The translations under genes were made by a program, and so were the position numbers. From assembly GCA_011053055.1 (NCBI GenBank), contig DRHT01000023.1, positions 1 to 61,906 of the forward strand: 61,906 bases of DNA. Direction: 5' to 3'. Source of the stretch: Halopseudomonas sabulinigri. Its GTDB lineage: Bacteria > Pseudomonadota > Gammaproteobacteria > Pseudomonadales > Pseudomonadaceae. Shown in pieces: positions 50,425 to 58,189 of the stretch (position 1 is its first letter; the number at the start of each line of letters is the position of its first letter). The notes under the pieces are model-generated. The model was not told where the DNA came from and searched no databases. It saw nothing but the letters and a program-made list of their open reading frames with translations.

Positions 50425-52149
50425 ATGAGTGATTACAACGGTTTGCGTCCCGGCGAAATACTGGCTGATGCCAGTGTCGCCGATTTCATCTCCAGCCTTG
50501 GTCTGGGCATCGCCCGCGCCCAGCAAGCGCTGGATACCAATTCTATTGAACAGCTGGACAGCTTCATTCAGCCGATCCCCGGCCTGGGCGGTAAAACCTT
50601 GATAGAAATGGGCTTCAGTCCGGCCTTTTATCACTATCAACACGCCGATATCAGCTGCTCAATGAACCTGCATTTGCGGGTAGAGGAATCTACCGGAGTG
50701 GATTTTGGTATCAACGGCGCCTACAACAGCGCCGACACCAGCAACAACGACGGCGAAAGCAGTTCGTCCAGCAGCAGTAGCGGCAGTCGCGCAGAAACGC
50801 GTAACCGCCAAGCCAGTCTGGAAGTGACCTCACGCTCAGCTGGCGAGGTGCGCATCAACGACAGTCGTGTGGCGCTTAGCGGCGCCGATCTGGAAAGCCG
50901 CCTGGGCAGCTTGGTCAATGGGCTAGCGGGCAATACAGAGATTAGCGCTATCGCTCTAGAGCGCACTGAAACACCGATCAACCCGACCTCCAACGCCAGC
51001 CCACAACAGGTGGTCGTATCACCCAATGCGGTGGCCTTTCGCGCTTTTGGTTACGCCGGCGGCGTGATCCGCATTGCCAGCAATAGCGATACCACCTTTG
51101 TCGCCAACCCGGATACTAGCCTCCCGGTCAGTCGCTCCAACAGCGTGGGTAACTATGCCCGCAAGGTAAAAACCGCCTTTGAGGATGCGGGATACACGGT
51201 AACTCACTGGGCGCCGGGCGAAGCCATCCACGAAGTACTGTTCGATATCGACAGCAACCTCATCCGCCCCGATCAACGCGACGGCCTGCAGGAAACCGCA
51301 CAGATACTCGCCCGTGCCGGGCTGCCCTTACGGCTGGTCGGCCATGCCGATGCACCCGCCAGCCCGGAATACAATCTGGGCCTGTCGCAGCGCAGAGCCG
51401 ATGAGGTAAAACGGCAACTGATTGCCAATGGCGTTGACACTACAAAGATCACCAACGCGGGCGGTGAAGGTGAGGCCGCCGCCAATCCCGATGGAGCTGA
51501 AGGCGTCCCGCACGACCCCGCACACCGCCGCGTGCAAATTCTGTTGGATGTCGACCTGTTGTTGATCGAGGGCGCTGATGGGCAAGTCATTAGCGGCGTA
51601 ACGCCAGACTGGCGCGATAACTCCGAACCCAGCAGCAACGGCTGGATTCAGACCTTTGACGCCAACGACATGAGTGGCCTGAACGGTAAGCAGGTCACCG
51701 CTGAGGGGCGCAGCTGGGGGTTATCCGGCGCAGCTGCGGACGGTCATGCCGCCAACAGCCCACAAGCCTTTGCGAAAAACCTCGCCGACAGCATCAACGC
51801 CGACAGCGATAGTCAGATCAGCGCCTCCGCCGGCGGCTCAGTTTGCCATCTGGCGCGTAAAAGTGATCCGGTACGGCTACACCTGATCAGCACCTCAAGC
51901 CGTGATCTACGCATCACCAGCAGCGAAAGCATCACCATCAATGAGCAGTTCGCCAACAGCAGTAGCGAGCGCGAAACCACCCGGCGAACGGGCAACAACA
52001 CTGTCGCGTTTGGCGCCACGCTGGACGTGCGCCATGCCCGCCAGTTTGAGCTCGATGTCACCGGCAACTCGACCATCTCCGCGCGGCTGGTTTCCATCCC
52101 CGCACCGCCGGAATTTCTCGACACCATCCGCACCTACCTGAGGGACTAG
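50425..52149 (+). CDS. Cluster gene 3: bipartite cluster domain split by an OmpA-like domain
   Basis: The 574-residue protein begins with the cluster's shared N-terminal module (SSLGLGIARAQQALDTNSIE, then MGFSPAFYHYQ). A Ser-rich linker lies at about 112-121. Residues about 270-375 form an OmpA C-terminal domain with FDIDSNLIRPDQ, GHADAPASPEYN and LSQRRADEVKRQL; the Asp and Arg that grip diaminopimelate in OmpA are kept. The shared C-terminal module follows at 534-574 (TISARLVSIPAPPEF). There is no signal peptide or lipobox, which is unexpected for a peptidoglycan-binding protein. AGGAG precedes the ATG. Confidence 0.82.
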   Translation: MSDYNGLRPGEILADASVADFISSLGLGIARAQQALDTNSIEQLDSFIQPIPGLGGKTLIEMGFSPAFYHYQHADISCSMNLHLRVEESTGVDFGINGAYNSADTSNNDGESSSSSSSSGSRAETRNRQASLEVTSRSAGEVRINDSRVALSGADLESRLGSLVNGLAGNTEISAIALERTETPINPTSNASPQQVVVSPNAVAFRAFGYAGGVIRIASNSDTTFVANPDTSLPVSRSNSVGNYARKVKTAFEDAGYTVTHWAPGEAIHEVLFDIDSNLIRPDQRDGLQETAQILARAGLPLRLVGHADAPASPEYNLGLSQRRADEVKRQLIANGVDTTKITNAGGEGEAAANPDGAEGVPHDPAHRRVQILLDVDLLLIEGADGQVISGVTPDWRDNSEPSSNGWIQTFDANDMSGLNGKQVTAEGRSWGLSGAAADGHAANSPQAFAKNLADSINADSDSQISASAGGSVCHLARKSDPVRLHLISTSSRDLRITSSESITINEQFANSSSERETTRRTGNNTVAFGATLDVRHARQFELDVTGNSTISARLVSIPAPPEFLDTIRTYLRD

Positions 52150-52152
52150 GCC

Positions 52153-52632
52153 ATGAGCGAAACCGTCAGTGTTACCCGCTCACTGGTCAGCGCGCCGCTG
52201 CCCCAAATCATTGAGCGGCTTGGCGTAGCGATAGCCCAGGCGCAATCGGCGCTGGATGCCAACTCGGTGCAGGTCGCCAAAGCCATGGCGGAAACGCCAG
52301 TGGAACTCGGCGGCGAGACCTACAACCTGCTGACCCTGGGCTTTACCCCCAGCTTCTACGCCTTCACCGAAGCCACCGTAGAGGCAAAGCTGTCATTCAG
52401 CATGACTGAAACAACGGAAACCTCGGTCTCGGCCGGAGTCACCGCCAAGGTCAACTACGGCGTCGTTATGGTTGCCGCCAGTGTTGACGTGTCCTACGCC
52501 CGAAAATTCTCGGTTTCCGCCGAAGGGTCAAGCTCGATAGCTGCACGTCTGGTATCGCTGCCCGCCCCCGAAGCCCTCAACGAAGTCCTGCGGCGCCTCT
52601 ACGACGAGGGTCTGCCCGGAGCAAATAGCTGA
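52153..52632 (+). CDS. Cluster gene 4: minimal bipartite cluster-domain paralogue
   Basis: The 159-residue protein is the smallest complete copy of the shared domain. The N-terminal helix reads LGVAIAQAQSALDANSVQVA, followed by LGFTPSFYAF and EAKLSFSM. A short Val/Ala-rich stretch leads to SYARKFSVSAEGSS and ARLVSLPAPEAL. It starts three bases after gene 3, with GAGG nine bases upstream. No signal peptide, enzyme motif or known family name can be given. Confidence 0.8.
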   Translation: MSETVSVTRSLVSAPLPQIIERLGVAIAQAQSALDANSVQVAKAMAETPVELGGETYNLLTLGFTPSFYAFTEATVEAKLSFSMTETTETSVSAGVTAKVNYGVVMVAASVDVSYARKFSVSAEGSSSIAARLVSLPAPEALNEVLRRLYDEGLPGANS

Positions 52633-52662
52633 TTGGCGACTGCCTAAAAAAGGAGCATCACA

Positions 52663-53364
52663 ATGAGTATTGGTCAGGAACTGTTGAACGTCCCCATGGG
52701 GGATATGATCCGGCAGATGGCGTTCGCCATCGCTGAGGCCCAGGTCAAACTGGACGAAAGCTCGATTGAAGTCGCGGAAATGATGGGCGGCCTACGCACC
52801 GTTTACGACGACGATGGCAACATCACCTTCGATGACAGTCGCATTTTCTTCGGCCATGAGTACATGACCCCGGCTGAGGCCGATAGCTTGGCTGCGACCG
52901 ATAAGGGTTATACCGACATCGTTACCGCCGCCAAGAAATTCCAGACCGAAGAAGGCCAGATTCGTGTACCTACTCGGCTGTCCATGCTGGAACTAGGCTT
53001 TACCCCGGTGTTTTACAACTTCGTCGATACCATCATTGAGGTAAAAATCGCCATCAAGATCACCCGCACCTCAGAGTACGGGCGTACCAGCAGCAACAAG
53101 ACCACCAAGAATAAGAGCAACAAAAAAGCCAGCGGCCTATTTGGCAAGATATTTGGCGGCAAAGACAGCGACGCCTCTACCGTTTCAACCAGTCAGGTTG
53201 ATGCCAGCTACTCATCGAAATATTCGTATTCCGCAGAGGGCTCCAGCCTGTTACGTACCAAGCTGGCGCCCGTGCCACCACCACCGATCCTCGAAGAGCG
53301 TATTCGCAGCATGATGGAAGCTGCCGAAGCTCGCCGCCAACCCGCCGAGCCGGTTGACGAATAA
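52663..53364 (+). CDS. Cluster gene 5: bipartite cluster-domain paralogue with insert
   Basis: The 233-residue protein has the shared helix (FAIAEAQVKLDESSIEVAEM), a roughly 60-residue acidic insert, then LELGFTPVFYNFVDTIIEVK. A Lys/Ser-rich linker (KNKSNKKASGLFGKIFGGK, about 145-165) precedes SYSSKYSYSAEGSS and TKLAPVPPPPILEERIR. AAGGAG precedes the ATG. The insert and the basic linker distinguish it from its neighbours; function unknown. Confidence 0.8.
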   Translation: MSIGQELLNVPMGDMIRQMAFAIAEAQVKLDESSIEVAEMMGGLRTVYDDDGNITFDDSRIFFGHEYMTPAEADSLAATDKGYTDIVTAAKKFQTEEGQIRVPTRLSMLELGFTPVFYNFVDTIIEVKIAIKITRTSEYGRTSSNKTTKNKSNKKASGLFGKIFGGKDSDASTVSTSQVDASYSSKYSYSAEGSSLLRTKLAPVPPPPILEERIRSMMEAAEARRQPAEPVDE

Positions 53365-53388
53365 CCGCGCGACTAGAGGACCACCACC

Positions 53389-53913
53389 ATGAGTATCGGC
53401 ACAGAACTACTCAATGCGCCCTTTCCCCTGATCGTGCGCAACATGGGCGTCGGCATCGCCGAAGCCCAGCTTGAGCTGGACCTGGTTTCATTGCGCATCG
53501 CACGCATGATGGCCGGCTTTGCCACCGGTAGCGACGAAGACGAGAACGCGCCCGAAACCCCCTACAAGGTTGAGTTCAGCAACGGCAAATCCTACAGCCT
53601 GCTGGAGCTGGGTTTTACGCCAAACTTCTATCAGTTTGTGGATACCGTGATTGAGCTAAAGCTGTCGATCAGCATCAACAGCGAGCGTAGCTCCACCTAC
53701 AAACGTACTCAAGTGAAAGCCAGCGCCAAGGGTGTGGGGCTGCCATTCTTTGCTGCGGGTTCGATCAGTGCCAGCTCCGTAAGCGCCAGCTACGCCAGCA
53801 AATACCAGTACTCCGCAGAAGGCAGCTCAGTGATGCGCACCAAGCTGGTACCGGTGCCCGCGCCAGCAATTCTGGAGGAACGTATCCGCGCATTGATTGA
53901 GGCCGAGGGATGA
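53389..53913 (+). CDS. Cluster gene 6: bipartite cluster-domain paralogue
   Basis: The 174-residue protein is closest to gene 5. It has MGVGIAEAQLELDLVSLRIA, LELGFTPNFYQFVDTVIEL and SYASKYQYSAEGSS, ending KLVPVPAPAILEERIRALIE. An acidic loop (about 45-60) sits after the helix. AGAGGA precedes the ATG. Its last codons overlap the gene 7 start as ATGA, so the two are translated together. Confidence 0.8.
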   Translation: MSIGTELLNAPFPLIVRNMGVGIAEAQLELDLVSLRIARMMAGFATGSDEDENAPETPYKVEFSNGKSYSLLELGFTPNFYQFVDTVIELKLSISINSERSSTYKRTQVKASAKGVGLPFFAAGSISASSVSASYASKYQYSAEGSSVMRTKLVPVPAPAILEERIRALIEAEG

Positions 53914-54683
53914 GCCGTAAAACGTGGCGCGACCTAGCGAGGCAACAACCCCCTCCAACAACGATGAGCCCACCTGGGGCGAGCACCAGCCTGCAGCAGC
54001 TCAGCGGGCAGGTACCGGGGTTGCAGCGGCTATTACAGCAGCGGCAAACGCTAGAGAAGCAAATGCGATTGCTCGGTGGGCAAGCCGACGGCGCTGGCGC
54101 CTCGCGCGTTTATCCAGTGGCGAGTGCCGCCGAGCGACGTGCCGAGCAGGCCGAATGGGAGCAGCGGCGCGCTCAACAGCAGGGCAACTCTGCTACCTCA
54201 ACACCCGCGCAACAATGGCAACAGCAGCGCGATAGCCAGCTGGAGCAGGCCAAGGCGCAGGCCTCCGGCCAGCAACAGGCGCATCTGAGCCTGTTGCAAC
54301 GCCTTGATCAACGCGTCGATCAGGCCCGCAGCAACGCCCTATCGCGCCTGCAACAGCAGCGCAGTGAAAGTCTGCGCGAACCGCTGTTACGGCCCCTTAC
54401 CGACCGCTTGAATAATGCTTTTAATGACACTGACAGCGCCGCAACCACATCGAACCATGCGACTACCCTGCAACACTTTGATGACCGCTACGCGCGACGC
54501 CAACAGCGCTTGCTCGGGGTCGAGGCTGGGCCGCTTGAGCAACTGGAACAGCGCCGTCAGCAAGCACAGGAGCGCCGCCTTGAAGAACGCCGCGAAGCCC
54601 GCCGCAACGAGCGTCAGCAGAGCTTGTTGCAGCAACGCGCCGCCGAACGCCGTAGCCAACGCCCACAATTGAGTACTGATTAA
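53910..54683 (+). CDS. Cluster gene 7: Gln/Arg-rich coiled-coil protein
   Basis: The 257-residue protein starts MSRKTWRDLARQQPPPTTM and is strikingly rich in Gln, Arg, Leu and Ala. Long helical stretches suited to coiled coils include LQRLLQQRQTLEKQMRLLGG and RRQQAQERRLEERREARRNE, and the C-terminus is strongly basic. There is no membrane segment or enzyme motif. It overlaps gene 6 by four bases and ends two bases before gene 8. A scaffold or nucleic-acid-binding role is possible but unsupported. Confidence 0.72.
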   Translation: MSRKTWRDLARQQPPPTTMSPPGASTSLQQLSGQVPGLQRLLQQRQTLEKQMRLLGGQADGAGASRVYPVASAAERRAEQAEWEQRRAQQQGNSATSTPAQQWQQQRDSQLEQAKAQASGQQQAHLSLLQRLDQRVDQARSNALSRLQQQRSESLREPLLRPLTDRLNNAFNDTDSAATTSNHATTLQHFDDRYARRQQRLLGVEAGPLEQLEQRRQQAQERRLEERREARRNERQQSLLQQRAAERRSQRPQLSTD

Positions 54684-54685
54684 CC

Positions 54686-55420
54686 ATGAGCAACTCCAGT
54701 GATTTTGTTAGCGGCTCGATTGAGCAGATACTCCTAGGGCTGGCCCGCGGCCTGCGTGATGCTCAGGCGGTGCTTGACGACATCCCCCCAACCGATGCGT
54801 TTGGCCGCCCTCAGAGTAGCTACCACCTCCCTTACCTCGACTTCAGCATCAAGGCTACCGTGGAAGCCAGCCTGCCAAGCGAGCAGGAAAACAGCAGCAG
54901 TGGCATCCGCAGCCTACGCACCAATGCAATTAAGGTCAGCCGCATCCCGCAACTCAAGTTGCAACTGCCAGATCTTAAAAGTGGCGGTGCCTCCAGTGCT
55001 GGCTCCACTGAACTCACCAGCACCTTTAGTGGCCGGCTGATATCGGTGCCACCAAGCAATAGCCTACCGACCCTGCGCATCAGCGCACGAGCAGTGGTAC
55101 TGGAAGCCGCCAAACCGCTGCAACGGCAGTTGGTTATTGAGGTAAGCAACAGCGCTGGCGAGCGCATTACCTTAGCGCCAGTGGAGCTGAATCTGGACCT
55201 GGAAACCAGCCTGTTACTGAGCGAAGCTGCCGGCGCAAAAAATCTCACCGAAGAGAAGCTGCGCAGCGGACTACAACTGGATCAGCGCTTGGTGCAAACC
55301 GACCAGCAAGGCAACGTGCAGGTCGGCGCAACCCTCAGCGACAAGCTACCAGCCAACACCAATTTGGTTCTGTTGATCAACAGCGGCGCCACTCTTACCC
55401 AGCTGATTTTGACCCCATAG
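54686..55420 (+). CDS. Cluster gene 8: divergent cluster-domain relative with beta-rich C-terminus
   Basis: The 244-residue protein has a helix like its neighbours (LARGLRDAQAVLDDIPPTDA) and then a strand region LDFSIKATVEASLP. The SAEGSS half is not obvious, but RLISVPPSNSLP near residues 120-131 resembles the VPAP stretch. The rest (about 130-244) is beta-rich with LRISARAVVLE and LVIEVSNSAGERITLAPVEL, perhaps an immunoglobulin-like fold. It starts two bases after gene 7. No signal peptide. Confidence 0.7.
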   Translation: MSNSSDFVSGSIEQILLGLARGLRDAQAVLDDIPPTDAFGRPQSSYHLPYLDFSIKATVEASLPSEQENSSSGIRSLRTNAIKVSRIPQLKLQLPDLKSGGASSAGSTELTSTFSGRLISVPPSNSLPTLRISARAVVLEAAKPLQRQLVIEVSNSAGERITLAPVELNLDLETSLLLSEAAGAKNLTEEKLRSGLQLDQRLVQTDQQGNVQVGATLSDKLPANTNLVLLINSGATLTQLILTP

Positions 55421-55432
55421 GATTAAATACCC

Positions 55433-56788
55433 ATGCAATGGAGCATCACCGGCACTGTGTTCGAAGCAGACGGCAAGCCCGCCACCAGTCAGGTCGAACT
55501 ACAAATCTATGACATGGCCAGACAAGTCTGGCGTAGCGTCGTCAAGGGCAGCTTAAACAGTAAGGGTGACTTTGCGCTGAAGCTTGATCTAGCAGAAGAG
55601 CAGATCCTGCCTGCAGTCCGTCTCTGCGAGCCGAGCAAAGCCAAAGAACCCAGCCGAGTACTGGCCGAGGGAGGCCTGATCAAGGTCGAACCCGGCAAGC
55701 TTGTGCGTCTGTCCTACGGCGACATTGAGCGCTTGGGCAGCAACGCAGTCGCGCGCAGCGAGCGCGCCGCACCCTTTACCGAGGCCGATGACTATCTGCT
55801 TGCGGGCATGCCCAAAGAAGTCGCCAAAGTAACGTTGAGTATGGCCACCATACGCCTCAACCCGCAGCTGATTCGTGCCCAGCCTCAGGTTCAGCCTATT
55901 AGCAGCACTCATCTCAAGGTTCAGGCAGACCTCAGCAAGCAACTCGAAGTGCAATCGCTGGAGCTGAATCAAAAAGCGCAGTTGATCACCACCCTTGAAC
56001 GCGCCAAGCAGACCACCGACAACGATCTGAAACAGGCGCAGTTGAAGGTCCAAACACTGGAAAAACAGCTGCAGAGCAAGCCTGCCAGCGCTGGCAATGA
56101 ACAGATCGAACTAGCCACCCATCAGATCAAGCTCCAACTGAATGAGCAGATACTGCGCCAATCCACCGAATTTGAGCTGTCTACCGCGAGCTTGCAACGC
56201 AACCTGAATCAGAAAAATATTGAGATCGCGCAGTTCTCCGACCGGCTGGAACAGTTAAGCAAACAGCGCAGTGAAGCTGCAGCGGAAGCCGCCAACGCGC
56301 GCGAAGAAAGCGAACGGCTAAAAAGCCAGATGGATACCCAGGTCGATGCTGGCGAGCTATACACCAACATCGCCCGTCAACTGCAACAAGCCCAGAACAA
56401 ACTGAATGAAGACGGCGTGCCCTACCGGCTCGGAAAAGTCTCTATGAACCTGAAAACCCTGGTCAACGGCAACAGTATGACACTGCCGACATTGGCCGAG
56501 CTGGATAAGCGCAACAGCGGCATCTTTACCGATGTAGCACTCGAATACTTACCGCAAAGCTCCACCAGCCAAAACACCGAGCCGCTGGTGACGGTACCCG
56601 ATTTCAGCGACCTGACAGAAACCCTGGCGCGGCGGCTTGCCAGCGACTTGAGCCTACAACTGGAAGCGGCCTATCAGAGCGTGAGCGGCAGCACCCAGAG
56701 CATCGGCCAGGCAATCCGCCAAATACCCGCAAAAGGCTCATCGCTGCCACCCGGTGACAGCGTATTGGTGGTTTTCACTCAGGCCTGA
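55433..56788 (+). CDS. Cluster gene 9: transthyretin-like, coiled-coil and PASTA-like domain protein
   Basis: The 451-residue protein begins with a beta-sandwich resembling transthyretin/carboxypeptidase-regulatory-like domains (ITGTVFEADGKPATSQVELQ, about 1-90). A long coiled coil follows at about 165-300. Residues 308-380 have a helix-strand module (YTNIARQLQQAQNKLNEDGV then YRLGKVSMNLKTLV) that also echoes the cluster helix. The C-terminus (about 385-451) is PASTA-like, VTVPDFSDLTETLARRL to PPGDSVLVVFTQA. There is no signal peptide. PASTA domains usually bind peptidoglycan or muropeptides outside the cell. Confidence 0.75.
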   Translation: MQWSITGTVFEADGKPATSQVELQIYDMARQVWRSVVKGSLNSKGDFALKLDLAEEQILPAVRLCEPSKAKEPSRVLAEGGLIKVEPGKLVRLSYGDIERLGSNAVARSERAAPFTEADDYLLAGMPKEVAKVTLSMATIRLNPQLIRAQPQVQPISSTHLKVQADLSKQLEVQSLELNQKAQLITTLERAKQTTDNDLKQAQLKVQTLEKQLQSKPASAGNEQIELATHQIKLQLNEQILRQSTEFELSTASLQRNLNQKNIEIAQFSDRLEQLSKQRSEAAAEAANAREESERLKSQMDTQVDAGELYTNIARQLQQAQNKLNEDGVPYRLGKVSMNLKTLVNGNSMTLPTLAELDKRNSGIFTDVALEYLPQSSTSQNTEPLVTVPDFSDLTETLARRLASDLSLQLEAAYQSVSGSTQSIGQAIRQIPAKGSSLPPGDSVLVVFTQA

Positions 56789-56856
56789 TAGCCGGAGCAC
56801 AACAGCGAAGCAGTTTAACCCGGCTCAGCAACAGCCCAGCACACAGGAAAGACCCC

Positions 56857-57534
56857 ATGCCCACCATTAAAGATTTGGTCAGCGACGTGATGGCAGCGCC
56901 CATCGGCGACATCATCGCCTCCGTCGGCCAAGGTGTTGCTCAAGCGCAAGAGGCGCTGGATCGCGCCTCACTGGCGCAGGTGCTCGCCATTTATCATGAA
57001 AGTGATAGCGATGAAATCAGATTGTTGCAAGAAATAGGTTACCAACCCACTTTCTACGCGCTGCCCGACACCACCGGTGAAATCCAGGTAGCACTCAGCA
57101 TCAGCGGCCAGAACAGCGCCTCCAGCACCCCTGCAGCAACGACGCTGCCGGCAGCCCGCACTAAAGCAATGAGCCTGGCTGAGCGCTTCTTACCCCGCCT
57201 ACCCGCGAGCAAAATTTACGCTGCTCCAGTGAATGCCGACCTGACCAATCGTTATGGCTTCCAAGCCAGCGCCGCTGCCAAAATTCAGTTCAGAATAGTG
57301 CCAGTGCCGGCACCAGGCCGCGTCAGCGAAATTCGCGTGGTGCCCGGCCTGCTAGGTAAACTGCTGGATGAGGCGGAAGCGCTGGCAGCGCGATTTTCCC
57401 TGGAAGTGATTGCGGTAGACAAAAATGGCGAGCCTCTGGCGACACCGCCAAGCAACAAAAAAATTACTGGGCAGTTGCCGGAAGCAGGTGAAATAAGCAT
57501 AGCCGGCACGCAAATTCAGGTCAGTTTTGCTTGA
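56857..57534 (+). CDS. Cluster gene 10: bipartite cluster-domain paralogue with C-terminal extension
   Basis: The 225-residue protein has VGQGVAQAQEALDRASLAQV, EIGYQPTFYALPD and IQVALSISG, then a linker and NRYGFQASAAAKIQFRIVPV with PVPAPGRVSEI. About 60 extra residues follow (EVIAVDKNGEPLAT, EISIAGTQIQVSF), beta-rich. GGA precedes the ATG. It closes the cluster; a 273-base gap follows before the cytochrome gene. Confidence 0.8.
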   Translation: MPTIKDLVSDVMAAPIGDIIASVGQGVAQAQEALDRASLAQVLAIYHESDSDEIRLLQEIGYQPTFYALPDTTGEIQVALSISGQNSASSTPAATTLPAARTKAMSLAERFLPRLPASKIYAAPVNADLTNRYGFQASAAAKIQFRIVPVPAPGRVSEIRVVPGLLGKLLDEAEALAARFSLEVIAVDKNGEPLATPPSNKKITGQLPEAGEISIAGTQIQVSFA

Positions 57535-57602
57535 GTTCGTTTTCCACCGTCAAACCAACGGGAACTGGCATTGCTCGCAAATGGCAACGCTCTGATATAA
57601 CA

Positions 57603-57643
57603 AGCGGACCACACAAGCTCTATAAACTGAGTTTGTGTCCGCT
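57603..57643 (+). repeat. Imperfect hairpin after the cluster
   Basis: AGCGGA (57603-57608) pairs with TCCGCT (57638-57643), and the inner ACACA with TGTGT and CTC with GAG, around an eight-base loop. It lies 68 bases after gene 10. No T-run follows, so it could be a weak end signal or an RNA-stability element. Confidence 0.4.
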
Positions 57644-57761
57644 ACACACTCACTCCGCGTGCTTTCATCCATTGCTCAAACGCGACAAAGCGTCACTTGC
57701 CAATTTACAGTTTTGCGTCCATGTTTAAGCTTAGAAAGACGCTCTCAAAGCGCTCACTAAA

Positions 57762-57779
57762 AAGCAGGTAAACCTGCTT
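57762..57779. repeat. Short perfect hairpin upstream of cytochrome c551
   Basis: AAGCAGGT (57762-57769) and ACCTGCTT (57772-57779) are perfectly complementary around AA, 28 bases before the cytochrome start. It may be an operator or leader structure. The rest of the 273-base gap shows no convincing gene. Confidence 0.4.
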
Positions 57780-57807
57780 AATCCGTTCAGCTCGTGAGGA
57801 CTGCCCG

Positions 57808-58122
57808 ATGAAAAGCATACTGTTACCGGTACTAACTGCCAGCGCGCTATTTGCTGCCAGCGTGGGGTTTGCCAGTGAAGGTGAAGACCTTTACAACAGC
57901 AAAGCTTGCGTTGCTTGTCACAAAATCGATACCAAAGTGGTAGGCCCTGCTTACACCGACGTAGCTAAAAAATACGCCGGCCAGGACGGCGCCGTTGAAA
58001 CGGTTGCCGGCCATATCAAAAATGGCGTCTCCGGCCTCTGGGGGCCGATCCCAATGCCACCAAACCAGGTGACTGATGAGGAAGCCAAAATTCTGGCTGA
58101 GTGGGTGCTGAGTCACAATTGA
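57808..58122 (+). CDS. Cytochrome c551, periplasmic electron carrier
   Basis: The 104-residue precursor has a signal peptide ([22 protein letters not shown]) and a single haem site CVACH. The mature protein matches Pseudomonas cytochrome c551: [19 protein letters not shown], the axial Met in PIPMPPNQV, and AEWVLSH at the C-terminus. In P. aeruginosa nirM encodes such a protein beside nitrite reductase; no nir gene is here, so the partner oxidase is unknown. Confidence 0.94.
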   Translation: MKSILLPVLTASALFAASVGFASEGEDLYNSKACVACHKIDTKVVGPAYTDVAKKYAGQDGAVETVAGHIKNGVSGLWGPIPMPPNQVTDEEAKILAEWVLSHN

Positions 58123-58134
58123 AATGGTTTCGTA

Positions 58135-58172
58135 TCAACAACAAACCCGCCAATTGGCGGGTTTGTTGTTGA
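58135..58172. terminator. 38-base perfect palindrome, bidirectional terminator
   Basis: Two 19-base arms (58135-58153 and 58154-58172) are exact reverse complements with no gap. The centre is GCCAATTGGC and the outer part is repeated AAC/GTT. It lies between the convergent cytochrome and phoU genes, so it most likely ends both transcripts. Confidence 0.8.
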
Positions 58173-58189
58173 TGGCAATACCACTCGGT

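Noticed and set aside
54000-54680. Low-complexity CAG-rich DNA in gene 7 as a microsatellite or repeat array
   Set aside because: The bias follows from Gln/Arg/Leu codons in an intact frame; no regular unit repeats in tandem.
48732-57534. Reading the cluster as a type VI secretion, phage-tail or gas-vesicle locus because of the OmpA domain and repeated small paralogues
   Set aside because: No sheath, baseplate, ATPase, tube or GvpA-like sequence is present, and the OmpA protein lacks a membrane span.
48732-57534. Reading the cluster as an antiphage defence island
   Set aside because: I found no nuclease, reverse transcriptase, NTPase, TIR or other effector motif in any of the ten proteins.
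57531-57728. A 65-codon frame after cluster gene 10
   Set aside because: It has an unlikely composition, no ribosome site of its own and no similarity; the interval is better read as an untranslated gap with hairpins.
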